18,247 nt of DNA. It comes from CAYTXJ01 sp965613025 (GTDB lineage: Bacteria; Desulfobacterota; DSM-4660; Desulfatiglandales; JALVMZ01). Shown one piece after another: positions 1 through 7,948 of the stretch; the stretch's first letter is position 1; each line of letters begins with the position of its first letter. Under the pieces are notes generated by a model. That model made no database searches and was not told the origin of the DNA. It was given only the letters and a program-made list of their open reading frames with translations. The DNA is taken from the NCBI GenBank assembly GCA_965613025.1, contig CBFDUE010000048.1:1-18247 (forward strand). The letters are read 5' to 3'. The translations under genes were made by a program, and so were the position numbers.

Positions 1-69
1 ATGATACGGCGACCACCGAGATCTACACCTAAGCCTTCGTCGGCAGCGTCAGATGTGTATAAGAGACAG
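1..69 (+). other. Illumina Nextera P5/i5 adapter left on the contig end (not biological)
   Basis: Bases 1-28 are the P5 flow-cell sequence lacking its first A. Bases 29-36 read CTAAGCCT, which I recall as Nextera i5 index S508. Bases 37-50 (TCGTCGGCAGCGTC) and 51-69 (AGATGTGTATAAGAGACAG, the Tn5 mosaic end) complete the Nextera Read 1 adapter. Genomic sequence starts at base 70. The order of parts is exactly that of a library molecule, so this is untrimmed adapter carried into the assembly. Confidence 0.98.
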
Positions 70-1000
70 GATCTAGTGATTCCTTGAGATACCCTTTTAA
101 AAATAACTCTTCTCCCTTCCTGTTAATGGAAATAGCATCTGAATGACGGGAAGATTCAAACGATAATTTATTAAAATTATCTAATCTTATAGGTAAAATT
201 GAAAAGAGAAGATCTTTTATCTCTTTTTTTATTATCTTAATTTCTTCTTCTGTCCTTAAAGATAATAGTGGTAAATTTTTCTTATATACAGATAATATAG
301 ATTGATAGCGTTTTTCAGGGGACATATTACTAACACCTTTATCATGTCTACGATACTCAACCAGAGGTTCTCCTGAATAAGTAACTTTGAATCGAGCGGT
401 ATATCGAATTTTTCTATCCCAATCCCAATGATTAATAAGATTTTCATCACACAGACCTTCTTGAAGGTATGCATATCGAGTTACCAATTCATTCCTGAAT
501 ACACTACGGTCATTTGTGTTTGGGAAAAACCTCTTTGAAAATACTTCAACAAATACATCTCCTGTTGGAGGCTCAGAACCCTGACCATTATACAATATTC
601 CGATTCTCTTCCCTTCAGTATCTATGAGATATACATTAGAATAAGCAATTTGTGCTTCAGGATCTTTCTGTAAGGCCCGCCATTCCGTTTCTAATTTTCG
701 AGGTAACCAACGATCATCCCCATCAATAATAGAATGATAATCACCATTGAATAATTTCCAAAAACGATTTGCATTCTTAGCAGGCCCTAAGTTCTTTTCA
801 TTTCTATAAGCCTTTATAAGGTTAGGATATTTACTCTGATATCTTTTAATTATTTCCCACGATCTATCAGTTGAATGATCATCGGCTATAATAATTTCAT
901 AGGGCGACAGAGTTTGAGCTAATACACTTTCAATGCACTCTGCAATATATCTTTCAAAATTATAGGACACAATAACTACCGTTATTCGTGGATAATCCAT
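70..1000 (-). CDS. Glycosyltransferase family 2, 3' end missing at contig edge
   Basis: This is a GT-A fold family 2 glycosyltransferase that would move a sugar from a nucleotide-sugar donor to a polysaccharide, lipid or protein acceptor in the cytoplasm. The N-terminus reads ITVVIVSYNFERYI, followed by the nucleotide-binding DD at residues 40-41 and the metal-binding DGDD at 93-96, all typical of the family. About 310 native residues are present, ending in an Asp; the remainder is lost at the contig edge. In frame, translation runs on through the adapter (tail VSYTHLTLPTKA) to a stop at 29-31 that lies inside the index sequence, so that tail must be discarded. The start at 1000 has only a weak Shine-Dalgarno (AGG about 6 bases upstream). 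It is divergent from the flgM unit and preceded by a sigma-54-type promoter. Donor and acceptor cannot be told; flagellin or surface polysaccharide modification is a guess from context. The 3' part of the gene is notably AT-rich. Confidence 0.88.
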
Positions 1001-1052
1001 CTTAACCTAATTTCATTAAATTACCAATTTATAAGTACTTATTAATTTATGA

Positions 1053-1068
1053 AGCAAATCTTATGCCA
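1053..1068 (-). promoter_or_regulatory. Sigma-54 (RpoN) -24/-12 promoter for the glycosyltransferase
   Basis: On the minus strand the sequence is TGGCA-N6-TTGCT, an exact match to the invariant core of the sigma-54 consensus, with GG and GC ten bases apart. The -12 C falls at 1054, which puts the start of transcription near 1042 and gives a leader of about 42 bases before the ATG at 1000. A perfect 12-base palindrome (ATAAGTACTTAT, 1031-1042) lies at the predicted start. Ten specified bases matching in a 231-base intergenic region is unlikely by chance. The activator and its binding site are not identified. Confidence 0.6.
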
Positions 1069-1186
1069 TAATTTATATTGAGATTTAGGTATCTAAAGGA
1101 AAAAGTGTATTAAACCTGTCAGAACTTTGACAAGGTAAGTGCCAAAAAAATGACACCTCAGAAAATTCCAAAAGGAAAAATTTTCC

Positions 1187-1213
1187 TAAAGGTTATTCAG
1201 TTTATGCCGATAA
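1187..1213 (+). promoter_or_regulatory. Sigma-28 (FliA) promoter for the DVU0524-like gene and flgM
   Basis: TAAA at 1187-1190, a 15-base spacer and GCCGATAA at 1206-1213 match the sigma-28 consensus perfectly in both boxes and spacing. The start of transcription should fall at about 1220, directly at the Shine-Dalgarno GGAGGTG (1221-1227), so the leader is only about 12 bases. A small inverted repeat (GGAAAA-A-TTTTCC, 1174-1186) lies immediately upstream. Finding flgM downstream of a FliA promoter is independent support for both calls. Confidence 0.88.
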
Positions 1214-1231
1214 AAGAATTGGAGGTGAAAG

Positions 1232-1567
1232 ATGGTTATATATTCTCACCAAGTAAATAATGTGCTAAAGGTGTATTCTGAGCAGTTTAGGCATGGAAAG
1301 GTGGCAAAAAGGATAAAAGATACTGAAGAAGATATGGAAGATAGGATTACCATATCAGCTGAAGCAAAGAAAAGGGCGATTGCTGAGAAATTAACTACTG
1401 ATATGATAGAAAAGATTGCAAAAGAGGGCAAAAAAGGAGGAACCGAATCCTTTAATTTAGAGAATAGATCTGATATATATTCAAATGGAAATCAACTGAC
1501 CTTTAAGATAATTGATGAATATGGGGAGTCCACTAAAAAGGTCTCTATTGAAGACCTTAAATCTTAG
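1232..1567 (+). CDS. DVU0524-like FlgM-associated flagellar protein
   Basis: This 111-residue protein resembles the small conserved family typified by Desulfovibrio DVU0524, usually encoded next to flgM in flagellated Desulfobacterota. It has no signal peptide or membrane segment. Residues 1-70 are mostly charged helix (MVIYSHQVNNVLKVYSEQ, then a run containing RITISAEAKKRAI), and the C-terminus from about residue 85 reads like a small beta-rich end (LTFKIIDEYGE). The start is well fixed: GGAGGTG at 1221-1227 lies just upstream of ATG 1232. It is first in a two-gene unit under a perfect sigma-28 promoter, 25 bases before flgM. Its biochemical role is unknown to me; a function in late flagellar gene control or flagellar assembly is inferred from position. 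The family assignment rests on recalled resemblance and gene order. Confidence 0.75.
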   Translation: MVIYSHQVNNVLKVYSEQFRHGKVAKRIKDTEEDMEDRITISAEAKKRAIAEKLTTDMIEKIAKEGKKGGTESFNLENRSDIYSNGNQLTFKIIDEYGESTKKVSIEDLKS

Positions 1568-1592
1568 CACTTAAGATAGGGAGGGGAAGTGT

Positions 1593-1910
1593 ATGAAAAT
1601 TGATGATAAGATAATGAGCTATGAGATAGGTAGTAAGATATCAAATATCCAAAGTGAAAAGGATGTGGTAAATGAAACTGCTAAGAAAAAGGTGGCTCAA
1701 GAAGATACTCTTAATAAAGATGCCATTGTAGATATATCCCAAAGATCAAGGGAAATCCAGAAGATAAGAGAGGCCTTAGATAAGATAGATATTATTCGGG
1801 AAGATAAGATTGTGGAACTAAAGGATAAGATTGAAAAAGGGACATATCAGATTGATCATGAAAAGGTTGCTGAAAAGATGATTGATGAATTTTTAAGTGA
1901 GCTCATATGA
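1593..1910 (+). CDS. flgM: FlgM, negative regulator of flagellin synthesis (anti-sigma-28)
   Basis: FlgM binds sigma-28 (FliA) and holds it inactive until the hook-basal body is complete and FlgM is exported. At 105 residues it has the normal family length. The N-terminal half is polar and low in order-promoting residues, as expected for a largely unfolded export substrate. The C-terminal sigma-binding half carries the family pattern, from VDISQRSREIQKIREAL (about residues 46-62) through DKIEKGTYQIDHEKVAEKM to the end. A strong Shine-Dalgarno (AGGGAGGGG, 1578-1586) precedes ATG 1593. Transcription from the sigma-28 promoter upstream would make FlgM a brake on its own synthesis. Its last 18 bases overlap the 3' end of the convergent M20 gene. 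No other flagellar gene follows. Confidence 0.93.
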   Translation: MKIDDKIMSYEIGSKISNIQSEKDVVNETAKKKVAQEDTLNKDAIVDISQRSREIQKIREALDKIDIIREDKIVELKDKIEKGTYQIDHEKVAEKMIDEFLSELI

Positions 1911-3158
1911 TAGAAAAAGATAGCTAAATACCTTGGCATCATTTAGTATGGAAGATATATGACAATATTCATTGGGTTGATGGGCACTATCAGGCATTGT
2001 CACCCACACTGCAGCAGGCAATCCCCTCTTTCTAAAAAAGGCAGCTACGGTTCCTCCTCCAATACCCATAGGCTTGGCTTCTTTCCCTTTTACATATCTT
2101 ATAGCCTCCTTTAACATCTTAACCACCAAGGAATCTTGTGGAGTGGGTGCAGGGGCATCTTGGAGATAATGGGTCTCTATCTGAATCTCTGCACTGAAGG
2201 AGGTAGAGATCTCATCTTTAATTTTCCTTATCTCCTCAATAACTTCATCAACCCTGTAAGAAGGTAGTATTCTACAGTCCATATAAAATATATCTCTCCC
2301 CGGTATGGTATTTACATTGGGAACATTTGCCTCTATCTTGGTAGGTTCAAAAGTTGAATATGGAGGACTAAATAGGGGATCTTTTAAATTAAATTTCTCT
2401 TGTAACCTCTCTTTAAGCTTCAAGATCAGATGAGCAGCAATAAGAAGAGAATTTTTACCTTTTTCAGGGGTGCTTGCATGACACTGTTTTCCCAGTACTG
2501 TAAACTTTATCCATAACATGCTCTTTTCTGCAATCTCTATCATAGTTCCATCCTCATTTCCTCCATCTGGAACAATTATGATATCTTCTGGAGAAAAGAG
2601 CTCTGGCCTTTTATCTAAGAGATATTCAAGGCCATAACGGCTCCCAGTCTCTTCATCTGAAACTAAGACAAGGCAGATATCATTTTCTATATTTAGACCC
2701 TGCTCTTTTATGGCCTTTATAGCCAAAAGAGGGCTAATTATTCCGTGATTATTATCTTCTACCCCCCTTCCTATTAGAATATCGTCTTTGACAACCAGGG
2801 TATATGGATCTGTCTTCCAAAGGGAGCTATCTCCAGGGGGGACAATATCCATATGTCCGAGAACCCATATCCTCCTTTTACCTTTGCCACTACCTTTCCA
2901 GATAGCCACTATATTTGGCCTATAACCTCTGCTTACCCTGTCATCCATTGCTCTAATATCTTCAAGCATATCAGGGGAGAGGCTTTTAAGCTCATGCCAT
3001 AGAAATTCTGCCTTTTCGTGCTCTCCGTCTCCCCCATTTTCAGGGCCAAGAGCAGGTCTGCAGACCATCTCTCTTTGAAGATATATAACGTAGGGTCTGA
3101 GTTCATCTATCTTTTTAAATACCTCTTTAAGAATCTTGTCTTTTCTATCTTCTTCCAT
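1893..3158 (-). CDS. M20 family metallo-hydrolase (ArgE/DapE/CPG2-like)
   Basis: This is a cytoplasmic zinc-dependent amidohydrolase/peptidase of the M20 family, 421 residues long, which is usual. The di-zinc site can be read in order: GHMDIVPPGD with H102 and D104, D135 in GRGVEDNNHG, the catalytic and metal-binding pair E169-E170 in DEETG, D198 in VPDGG, and H393 in SAHQPNEYC. The dimerisation (lid) domain includes H227 in GKQCHASTPEKGKNS. No signal peptide is seen. It starts 9 bases after the glmS stop with only a weak Shine-Dalgarno, so it is probably translated from the glmS transcript. Substrate cannot be fixed by sequence: acyl-amino acid, succinyl-diaminopimelate or dipeptide are all open. 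The 3' end overlaps flgM by 18 bases tail to tail. Confidence 0.9.
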   Translation of the reverse strand: MEEDRKDKILKEVFKKIDELRPYVIYLQREMVCRPALGPENGGDGEHEKAEFLWHELKSLSPDMLEDIRAMDDRVSRGYRPNIVAIWKGSGKGKRRIWVLGHMDIVPPGDSSLWKTDPYTLVVKDDILIGRGVEDNNHGIISPLLAIKAIKEQGLNIENDICLVLVSDEETGSRYGLEYLLDKRPELFSPEDIIIVPDGGNEDGTMIEIAEKSMLWIKFTVLGKQCHASTPEKGKNSLLIAAHLILKLKERLQEKFNLKDPLFSPPYSTFEPTKIEANVPNVNTIPGRDIFYMDCRILPSYRVDEVIEEIRKIKDEISTSFSAEIQIETHYLQDAPAPTPQDSLVVKMLKEAIRYVKGKEAKPMGIGGGTVAAFFRKRGLPAAVWVTMPDSAHQPNEYCHISSILNDAKVFSYLFLSYELT

Positions 3159-3167
3159 AATTTCCGA

Positions 3168-4994
3168 CTACTCCACTGTAACACTCTTTGCAAGATTTCT
3201 CGGCTTATCAATATCCCTATTGAGAAGCCTTGCACAGTGGTATGCCAATAATTGGCATGGAATAACGGTGAGTATGGGGTAGAGATATTCCAGGGTATGG
3301 GGAACCTCTATAATATCATCAGCCAATTCCTTAACCTCTTTATCCCCCTCTGTGGCAATAGCTATCACAGGGCCTCTCCTGCTCTTTATCTCATTAATAT
3401 TGTTTATCATCTTCTCATACATGGAATCCTTTGGGATGAGTGCCACAGTGGGCATTTCAGGATTTATAAGTGCAATAGGGCCATGTTTCATCTCTCCAGC
3501 AGCATATCCCTCTGCGTGGATATAGGCTATCTCCTTCAATTTCAAGGCCCCTTCCATTGCAATTGGGTATTGATATCTTCTCCCCAAATAGAGCCAGTTA
3601 TTGTACCTATAATATTTCTCTGCGATAGCACATATATGATTGTCTTTTGATAGCACCTTTTTTACAAGATCTGGTAGCTCTTTAATTGCCTTTATGGCCT
3701 CAATTCCCTCAGTAAGAGATAGCTTTTGGTGTCTTCCAAGCAGAAGGGCAAGAAGGGTGAGTATGGTAAGCTGTGAGGTAAAGATCTTGGTGGATGCAAC
3801 CCCAATCTCTGGCCCTGCATGATTGTAGATTCCAGCATCTGTCTCTCTTGCAATGGAGCTTCCCACCACATTTACTATTCCCAAGAGCCCCGCTCCCTTT
3901 CTCCTTGCCTCCCTTATTGCGGCTAAGGTATCAGCTGTTTCCCCTGACTGGCTTATTGCAACAATAAAGGTATTGGGTGGAAAATTAAGCTTTCTGTAAC
4001 GAAATTCTGAGGCAAGCTCTACTTCCACATCCACCTCAGTTAGTGTCTCAAACAGATATCTTCCCACATATCCCGCATAATATGAGGTGCCACATGCCAC
4101 CATAACCATGTGACGGCATTCCTTTAATTTATCCCAAACAGGCATAATACCACCCAGTCTTGGCACCCCTTCACTGGGATCAAGCCTTCCCCTGATGGCG
4201 TTTTTTATGGTCTCAGGTTGTTCAAATATCTCCTTTAACATGTAATGGGGAAATCCACTTAATTCTGTATCAGCTATATCCCATTCGACTATCTCAGGGG
4301 CTCTCTCCACATATGCCCTATGGGCAGTAAATATGTTATATGTATCTGCTCTAATAGTTGCATACTCATTGTCATTTAAGTGTATCACCTTGTCGGTGTA
4401 TCTCATCATTGCAGCCACATCAGAGGCTGCAAAATTACTTCCTTCACCTATTCCTATAATTAAGGGACTCCCCCTTCTTGCTATAACGATCTCATCTGGA
4501 ATATCTCTATGGATCACAGCGATTCCAAAGGTCCCCTCTATCTGAGCCATGGTCTTTCTTACAGCCTCTCCCAGATCTCCACTAAAATTCAAAGCGATTA
4601 ATTGAGCTATAACCTCAGTATCTGTCTCAGTACTAAATACTATTCCCTGTTTTTGAAGCCTTTTTTTTAGAATAGCATAATTCTCTATGATACCATTGTG
4701 AACCACATATACCTTATGGTGCATGTCAGTGTGAGGATGTGCATTCAATTCATTGGGCTCTCCATGGGTTGCCCATCTGGTATGTGCTATTCCACATGTG
4801 CCTGATATAGGTTTATCATTTAATTTCTTTTCAAGCTCTTCTATCTTTCCAACTGCCTTGAGGCACTGTATATCTTTACCATTATGGATGGCAATTCCTG
4901 CAGAATCATATCCCCTATATTCCAATCTCTTAAGACCTTCCATGAGAATTGGTCTTGCCATCTCTTTTCCGATATAGCATACAATTCCACACAT
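3168..4994 (-). CDS. glmS: Glutamine--fructose-6-phosphate aminotransferase (isomerizing)
   Basis: GlmS converts fructose-6-phosphate and glutamine to glucosamine-6-phosphate and glutamate, the entry step to UDP-GlcNAc for peptidoglycan and lipopolysaccharide. The 608 residues match the family length (E. coli 609). The N-terminal glutaminase domain begins MCGIVCYIG with nucleophile Cys2, then HTRWATHG (71-78), HNG (99-101) and D125. Two SIS sugar-isomerase domains follow, with CGTSYYAG near 299 and SQSGETADT near 347. The C-terminus PRNLAKSVTVE holds the Schiff-base Lys603. GAGGGAG about 8 bases upstream of ATG 4994 sets the start. A near-consensus sigma-70 promoter lies just upstream and the M20 gene follows 9 bases after the stop. 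No glmS ribozyme is apparent: the leader is only about 20 bases. Confidence 0.98.
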   Translation of the reverse strand: MCGIVCYIGKEMARPILMEGLKRLEYRGYDSAGIAIHNGKDIQCLKAVGKIEELEKKLNDKPISGTCGIAHTRWATHGEPNELNAHPHTDMHHKVYVVHNGIIENYAILKKRLQKQGIVFSTETDTEVIAQLIALNFSGDLGEAVRKTMAQIEGTFGIAVIHRDIPDEIVIARRGSPLIIGIGEGSNFAASDVAAMMRYTDKVIHLNDNEYATIRADTYNIFTAHRAYVERAPEIVEWDIADTELSGFPHYMLKEIFEQPETIKNAIRGRLDPSEGVPRLGGIMPVWDKLKECRHMVMVACGTSYYAGYVGRYLFETLTEVDVEVELASEFRYRKLNFPPNTFIVAISQSGETADTLAAIREARRKGAGLLGIVNVVGSSIARETDAGIYNHAGPEIGVASTKIFTSQLTILTLLALLLGRHQKLSLTEGIEAIKAIKELPDLVKKVLSKDNHICAIAEKYYRYNNWLYLGRRYQYPIAMEGALKLKEIAYIHAEGYAAGEMKHGPIALINPEMPTVALIPKDSMYEKMINNINEIKSRRGPVIAIATEGDKEVKELADDIIEVPHTLEYLYPILTVIPCQLLAYHCARLLNRDIDKPRNLAKSVTVE

Positions 4995-5022
4995 CTATCA
5001 ACTCCCTCTTAATTTATGCTAA

Positions 5023-5050
5023 ATTATATAATCACCCACGCCCTTGTCAA
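5023..5050 (-). promoter_or_regulatory. Sigma-70-type promoter for glmS and the M20 gene
   Basis: On the minus strand TTGACA (5050-5045) and TATAAT (5028-5023), both perfect hexamers, are separated by 16 bases. The expected start of transcription is near 5016, giving a leader of about 20 bases that contains the glmS Shine-Dalgarno. It lies in the 113-base gap between serS and glmS, so glmS does not depend on read-through from serS. Confidence 0.75.
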
Positions 5051-5107
5051 AATAATATCTTAAGATCCTTGAAGCTATCCTGTTTGCAAAGACTCACTAT
5101 GGTCAAT

Positions 5108-6394
5108 CTATCTTGGGCTCTTTGGCATGATTCTTTCTATTCCATTCATATAAGGTCTTAGAGCCTCTGGTATTATAACAGAGCCATCCTTTTGTTGATA
5201 GTTTTCAAGGATTGCCACAACTGTCCTTCCCACGGCAAGGCCAGAGCCATTCAGGGTGTGGACATATTCGCTTCGTTTTGCACCCCTTCTTTTAAAACGG
5301 ATCTGTGCCCTCCGTGCCTGAAAATCTTCAAAATTGCTACATGAGGATATCTCCTTATATACATTTTGCCCAGGAAGCCATACCTCCAGATCATAGGTCT
5401 TGGAGGCAGAAAAGCCCAGATCACCTGTGCATAGTGACACAACTCTGTAGGGAAGATTGAGCCTTCTCAATATCTCTTCTGCATTACGGGTAAGTGATTC
5501 AAGCTCATTATATGAACTTTCTGGAATACTGAATTTTACAAGCTCTACCTTATTAAACTGATGCTGCCTTACCAATCCTCTGGTATCCTTTCCATACGAA
5601 CCTGCCTCCGATCTAAAACAGGGGGTATAAGAGACATAGTATAGAGGGAGATCCTCCTCTTTTAGGGTCTCTTCTCTGTGTATATTGGTTACAGGAACCT
5701 CTGCTGTAGGTATAAGCCAGAGATCCCAATCTTCCACTTTGAAGAGGTCATCCTTAAACTTTGGAAGCTGTCCTGTTCCTGTCATGGATGCGGTATTTAC
5801 CATAAAGGGGGGCAGAACCTCTGTATATCCATGCTCTTTGGTATGAATATCCAACATAAAATTGATAAGTGCCCGTTCGAGCAAGGCACCCTCCCTAATA
5901 TATAGTGCAAATCGGGCTCCTGCTATCTTTGATGCCCTTGAAAAGTCAAGAATCCCAAGCTTCTCACCTATATCCCAATGTGGCAGCGGCTCAAAATCAA
6001 AATCTCTTGGCTCCCCCCACATTCTTACCACCGCATTATCCTTTTCATCTCTACCTATGGGGACAGAAGCGTGGGGAATATTGGGTATAGTCATCAGTAT
6101 TCCTTTAAGCTCTTCTTCTATAGGATCAAGCTCTGATTCCATCTTTTTTATCTTAACTGAAAGCTCTTTCATCTCTTCAAAGATCTTAGAAGTATCCTCT
6201 CCTCTTCGCTTTTTCTCTCCTATCTCCTTATTCATTGTGTTTCTTTTAGCTCTCATCTCTTCAAGATCCCTTATTATCTGTCTTCTCCTTTTATCTAAGG
6301 ACTCAAATCTTGAAAGATCCAGTTCATATCCTCTCTTTTCCAGCATATCTTTAACTATGGGAAGATTATCCCTTACAAACCTCAAATCCAGCAT
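5108..6394 (-). CDS. serS: Seryl-tRNA synthetase
   Basis: SerRS is a class II synthetase that charges tRNA-Ser (and tRNA-Sec where present) with serine. The 428 residues are the standard length. It begins MLDLRFVRDNLPIVKDML, followed by the long antiparallel coiled-coil tRNA-binding arm (about residues 25-105, rich in Lys, Arg and Glu). The catalytic core shows motif 2 (FRSEAGSYGKDTRGLVRQHQ, from about residue 258) and motif 3 (SGLAVGRTVVAILENYQ, from about 380), and ends with the usual IPEALRPYM segment. AAGGAGAT about 9 bases upstream of ATG 6394 supports the start. It is divergent from resB across a 156-base gap in which I see no confident promoter. Confidence 0.98.
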   Translation of the reverse strand: MLDLRFVRDNLPIVKDMLEKRGYELDLSRFESLDKRRRQIIRDLEEMRAKRNTMNKEIGEKKRRGEDTSKIFEEMKELSVKIKKMESELDPIEEELKGILMTIPNIPHASVPIGRDEKDNAVVRMWGEPRDFDFEPLPHWDIGEKLGILDFSRASKIAGARFALYIREGALLERALINFMLDIHTKEHGYTEVLPPFMVNTASMTGTGQLPKFKDDLFKVEDWDLWLIPTAEVPVTNIHREETLKEEDLPLYYVSYTPCFRSEAGSYGKDTRGLVRQHQFNKVELVKFSIPESSYNELESLTRNAEEILRRLNLPYRVVSLCTGDLGFSASKTYDLEVWLPGQNVYKEISSCSNFEDFQARRAQIRFKRRGAKRSEYVHTLNGSGLAVGRTVVAILENYQQKDGSVIIPEALRPYMNGIERIMPKSPR

Positions 6395-6550
6395 AACTGA
6401 GCATCTCCTTTCCTATTGGTCTGTTTTGATGTTATAGATTACATATATACTCAAATTGGTCAATGAAACCTTGAAGGGGTTCTTTTGTTGTATTTTAAAA
6501 AGATAAATGATAACAGATAAGACAAATAAGATTAAAAGGGTATAAATTAG

Positions 6551-7948
6551 ATGGAAAATAAAAATAATAACAGTTTTTTTAAAATTTTATGGAATGTGTT
6601 TAAATCTGTAAAACTTACCTTTTTTATCCTTATTATTCTTGCAATTATATCTATTGTGGGAACACTTATTCCCCAACAAGAGGAAGGTGAGAGATTTTTA
6701 AATAGAATTCCTTCTGGTAAGGCAAAGGTGATAAGATTCTTAAGGCTTCATGATATGTATCATTCCATATGGTTTAGAACTATTGTAGGGATATTGGCTA
6801 TGAATCTGGTGGTATGTTCCCTAAGCAGATGGCACAATACAATTAGAGTTGTAAAATTCAGACCAAAAGAGCCAAGAGAGAGATTGTTTAAGGATATTCC
6901 AGAAGAACAAATACTTACATATAGACTGGAAGATGAAAAGGTCTTAGGAAAGATAAATAGACTTTTAGATAAAAGATATAAAAGGAGAATTAATCTTTCA
7001 TCAGAGGATTCAGTCTATATCTATGCTGATAGGGGACGATATTCCTATTTTGGCGTATATTTGGTGCACTTAAGTGTGCTTTTAATACTAATTGGTGCGA
7101 TTTTGGGATCTATCTGGGGATATGAGGGATATATGAATATCGCAGAAGGAGAAGCAGAAGGAAAGATATTTTTAAGGAATAGCATGGAATTAAGGCCTCT
7201 TGGATTTCTGGTAAGATGCAAAGACTTTTCCATAAGCTTCTATCCAGATGGAACTCCTAAGGAATACAGATCAGATCTTCAATTCATAATGGATGGTAAA
7301 GTTGTAAAAGAGGGGGTTTTATTAGTAAATCATCCCATTGAATTTAAAGGGGTTAATTTTTATCAATCCCACTATGGCCTTATTCCTTCAAGGGATGCCA
7401 ATATCATTATAAGATATGGAAAAAATGAAAAGCAATATAATCTCAGTGTGGGCAAAAGTGAAGAGCTCCCTCAAAATGATGGAAAATTTATGATCCTAAG
7501 ATTGGATACAAATCTAAAAGGTATTATGGGGCCTGCTGCACTGATATCGGTATTTAAAGAAGGGAAAGAGATAAGGTTTTGGATATTTAAAGATCTTAAG
7601 ATTTTGAAAAGACGATTTCCAGATGAGATGTTTTTATCCCCCATTTTAAATCCTTCAATTGTAAGACCTTATAACTTTATCCTAAAGGATCTAAGCACAA
7701 GATATTATACAGGGATTCAGGTTACCCATGACCCTGGTGTTCCAGTAGTTTGGATAGGATTTCTGCTATTGGTTTTAGGTCTTATAATGACCTTTTTCAC
7801 ATCTCATCAGAGGATATGGATTAGGATTACACCGGATATCAAAAGGATTGAGATAACTGGAACTTGTAATAAGAATCCTGTATCTCTTGAAAAGGAGATC
7901 AGATGTCTCTATGAAAGGTTAAAGGAATATTCTGAAGGAGATAAGTAA
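6551..7948 (+). CDS. resB: Cytochrome c biogenesis protein ResB (Ccs1), System II
   Basis: ResB is the membrane partner of CcsA in System II cytochrome c maturation, which moves heme across the membrane and attaches it to apocytochromes. The 465 residues show the family topology: membrane segments at about 20-42, 77-93, 166-190 and 398-416, with a large periplasmic domain between the third and fourth. The family signature NHPIEFKGVNFYQSHYG is at 260-276. H71 in YHSIWF and H173 in the third membrane segment are candidates for the heme-handling histidines known from CcsBA fusions. The start ATG 6551 has a modest Shine-Dalgarno (AAAGGG, about 10 bases upstream). The stop overlaps the ccsA start by one base (TAATG), so the two are coupled. 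The gene is AT-rich relative to glmS. Confidence 0.94.
   Translation: MENKNNNSFFKILWNVFKSVKLTFFILIILAIISIVGTLIPQQEEGERFLNRIPSGKAKVIRFLRLHDMYHSIWFRTIVGILAMNLVVCSLSRWHNTIRVVKFRPKEPRERLFKDIPEEQILTYRLEDEKVLGKINRLLDKRYKRRINLSSEDSVYIYADRGRYSYFGVYLVHLSVLLILIGAILGSIWGYEGYMNIAEGEAEGKIFLRNSMELRPLGFLVRCKDFSISFYPDGTPKEYRSDLQFIMDGKVVKEGVLLVNHPIEFKGVNFYQSHYGLIPSRDANIIIRYGKNEKQYNLSVGKSEELPQNDGKFMILRLDTNLKGIMGPAALISVFKEGKEIRFWIFKDLKILKRRFPDEMFLSPILNPSIVRPYNFILKDLSTRYYTGIQVTHDPGVPVVWIGFLLLVLGLIMTFFTSHQRIWIRITPDIKRIEITGTCNKNPVSLEKEIRCLYERLKEYSEGDK

Noticed and set aside
29..69. The peptide tail VSYTHLTLPTKA as a conserved C-terminal motif of the glycosyltransferase
   Set aside because: It is the translation of the Nextera adapter, and the stop codon lies in the index; it has no biological meaning.
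4995..5107. glmS ribozyme or other riboswitch upstream of glmS
   Set aside because: The sigma-70 promoter leaves a leader of only about 20 bases, too short for a known glmS ribozyme, and no matching core is seen.
5862..6437. A 191-codon open frame on the plus strand opposite serS
   Set aside because: It is low-complexity, Ser- and Leu-rich, lies wholly antisense to a clear serS, and has no ribosome binding site; other long frames antisense to glmS, the helicase, the dehydrogenase and the MFS gene were rejected for the same reasons.
6395..6550. Sigma-70 promoters for serS and resB
   Set aside because: A TTGACC on the minus strand has its best -10 (TATAAC) about 21 bases away, and the plus strand shows only partial boxes; too weak to list.
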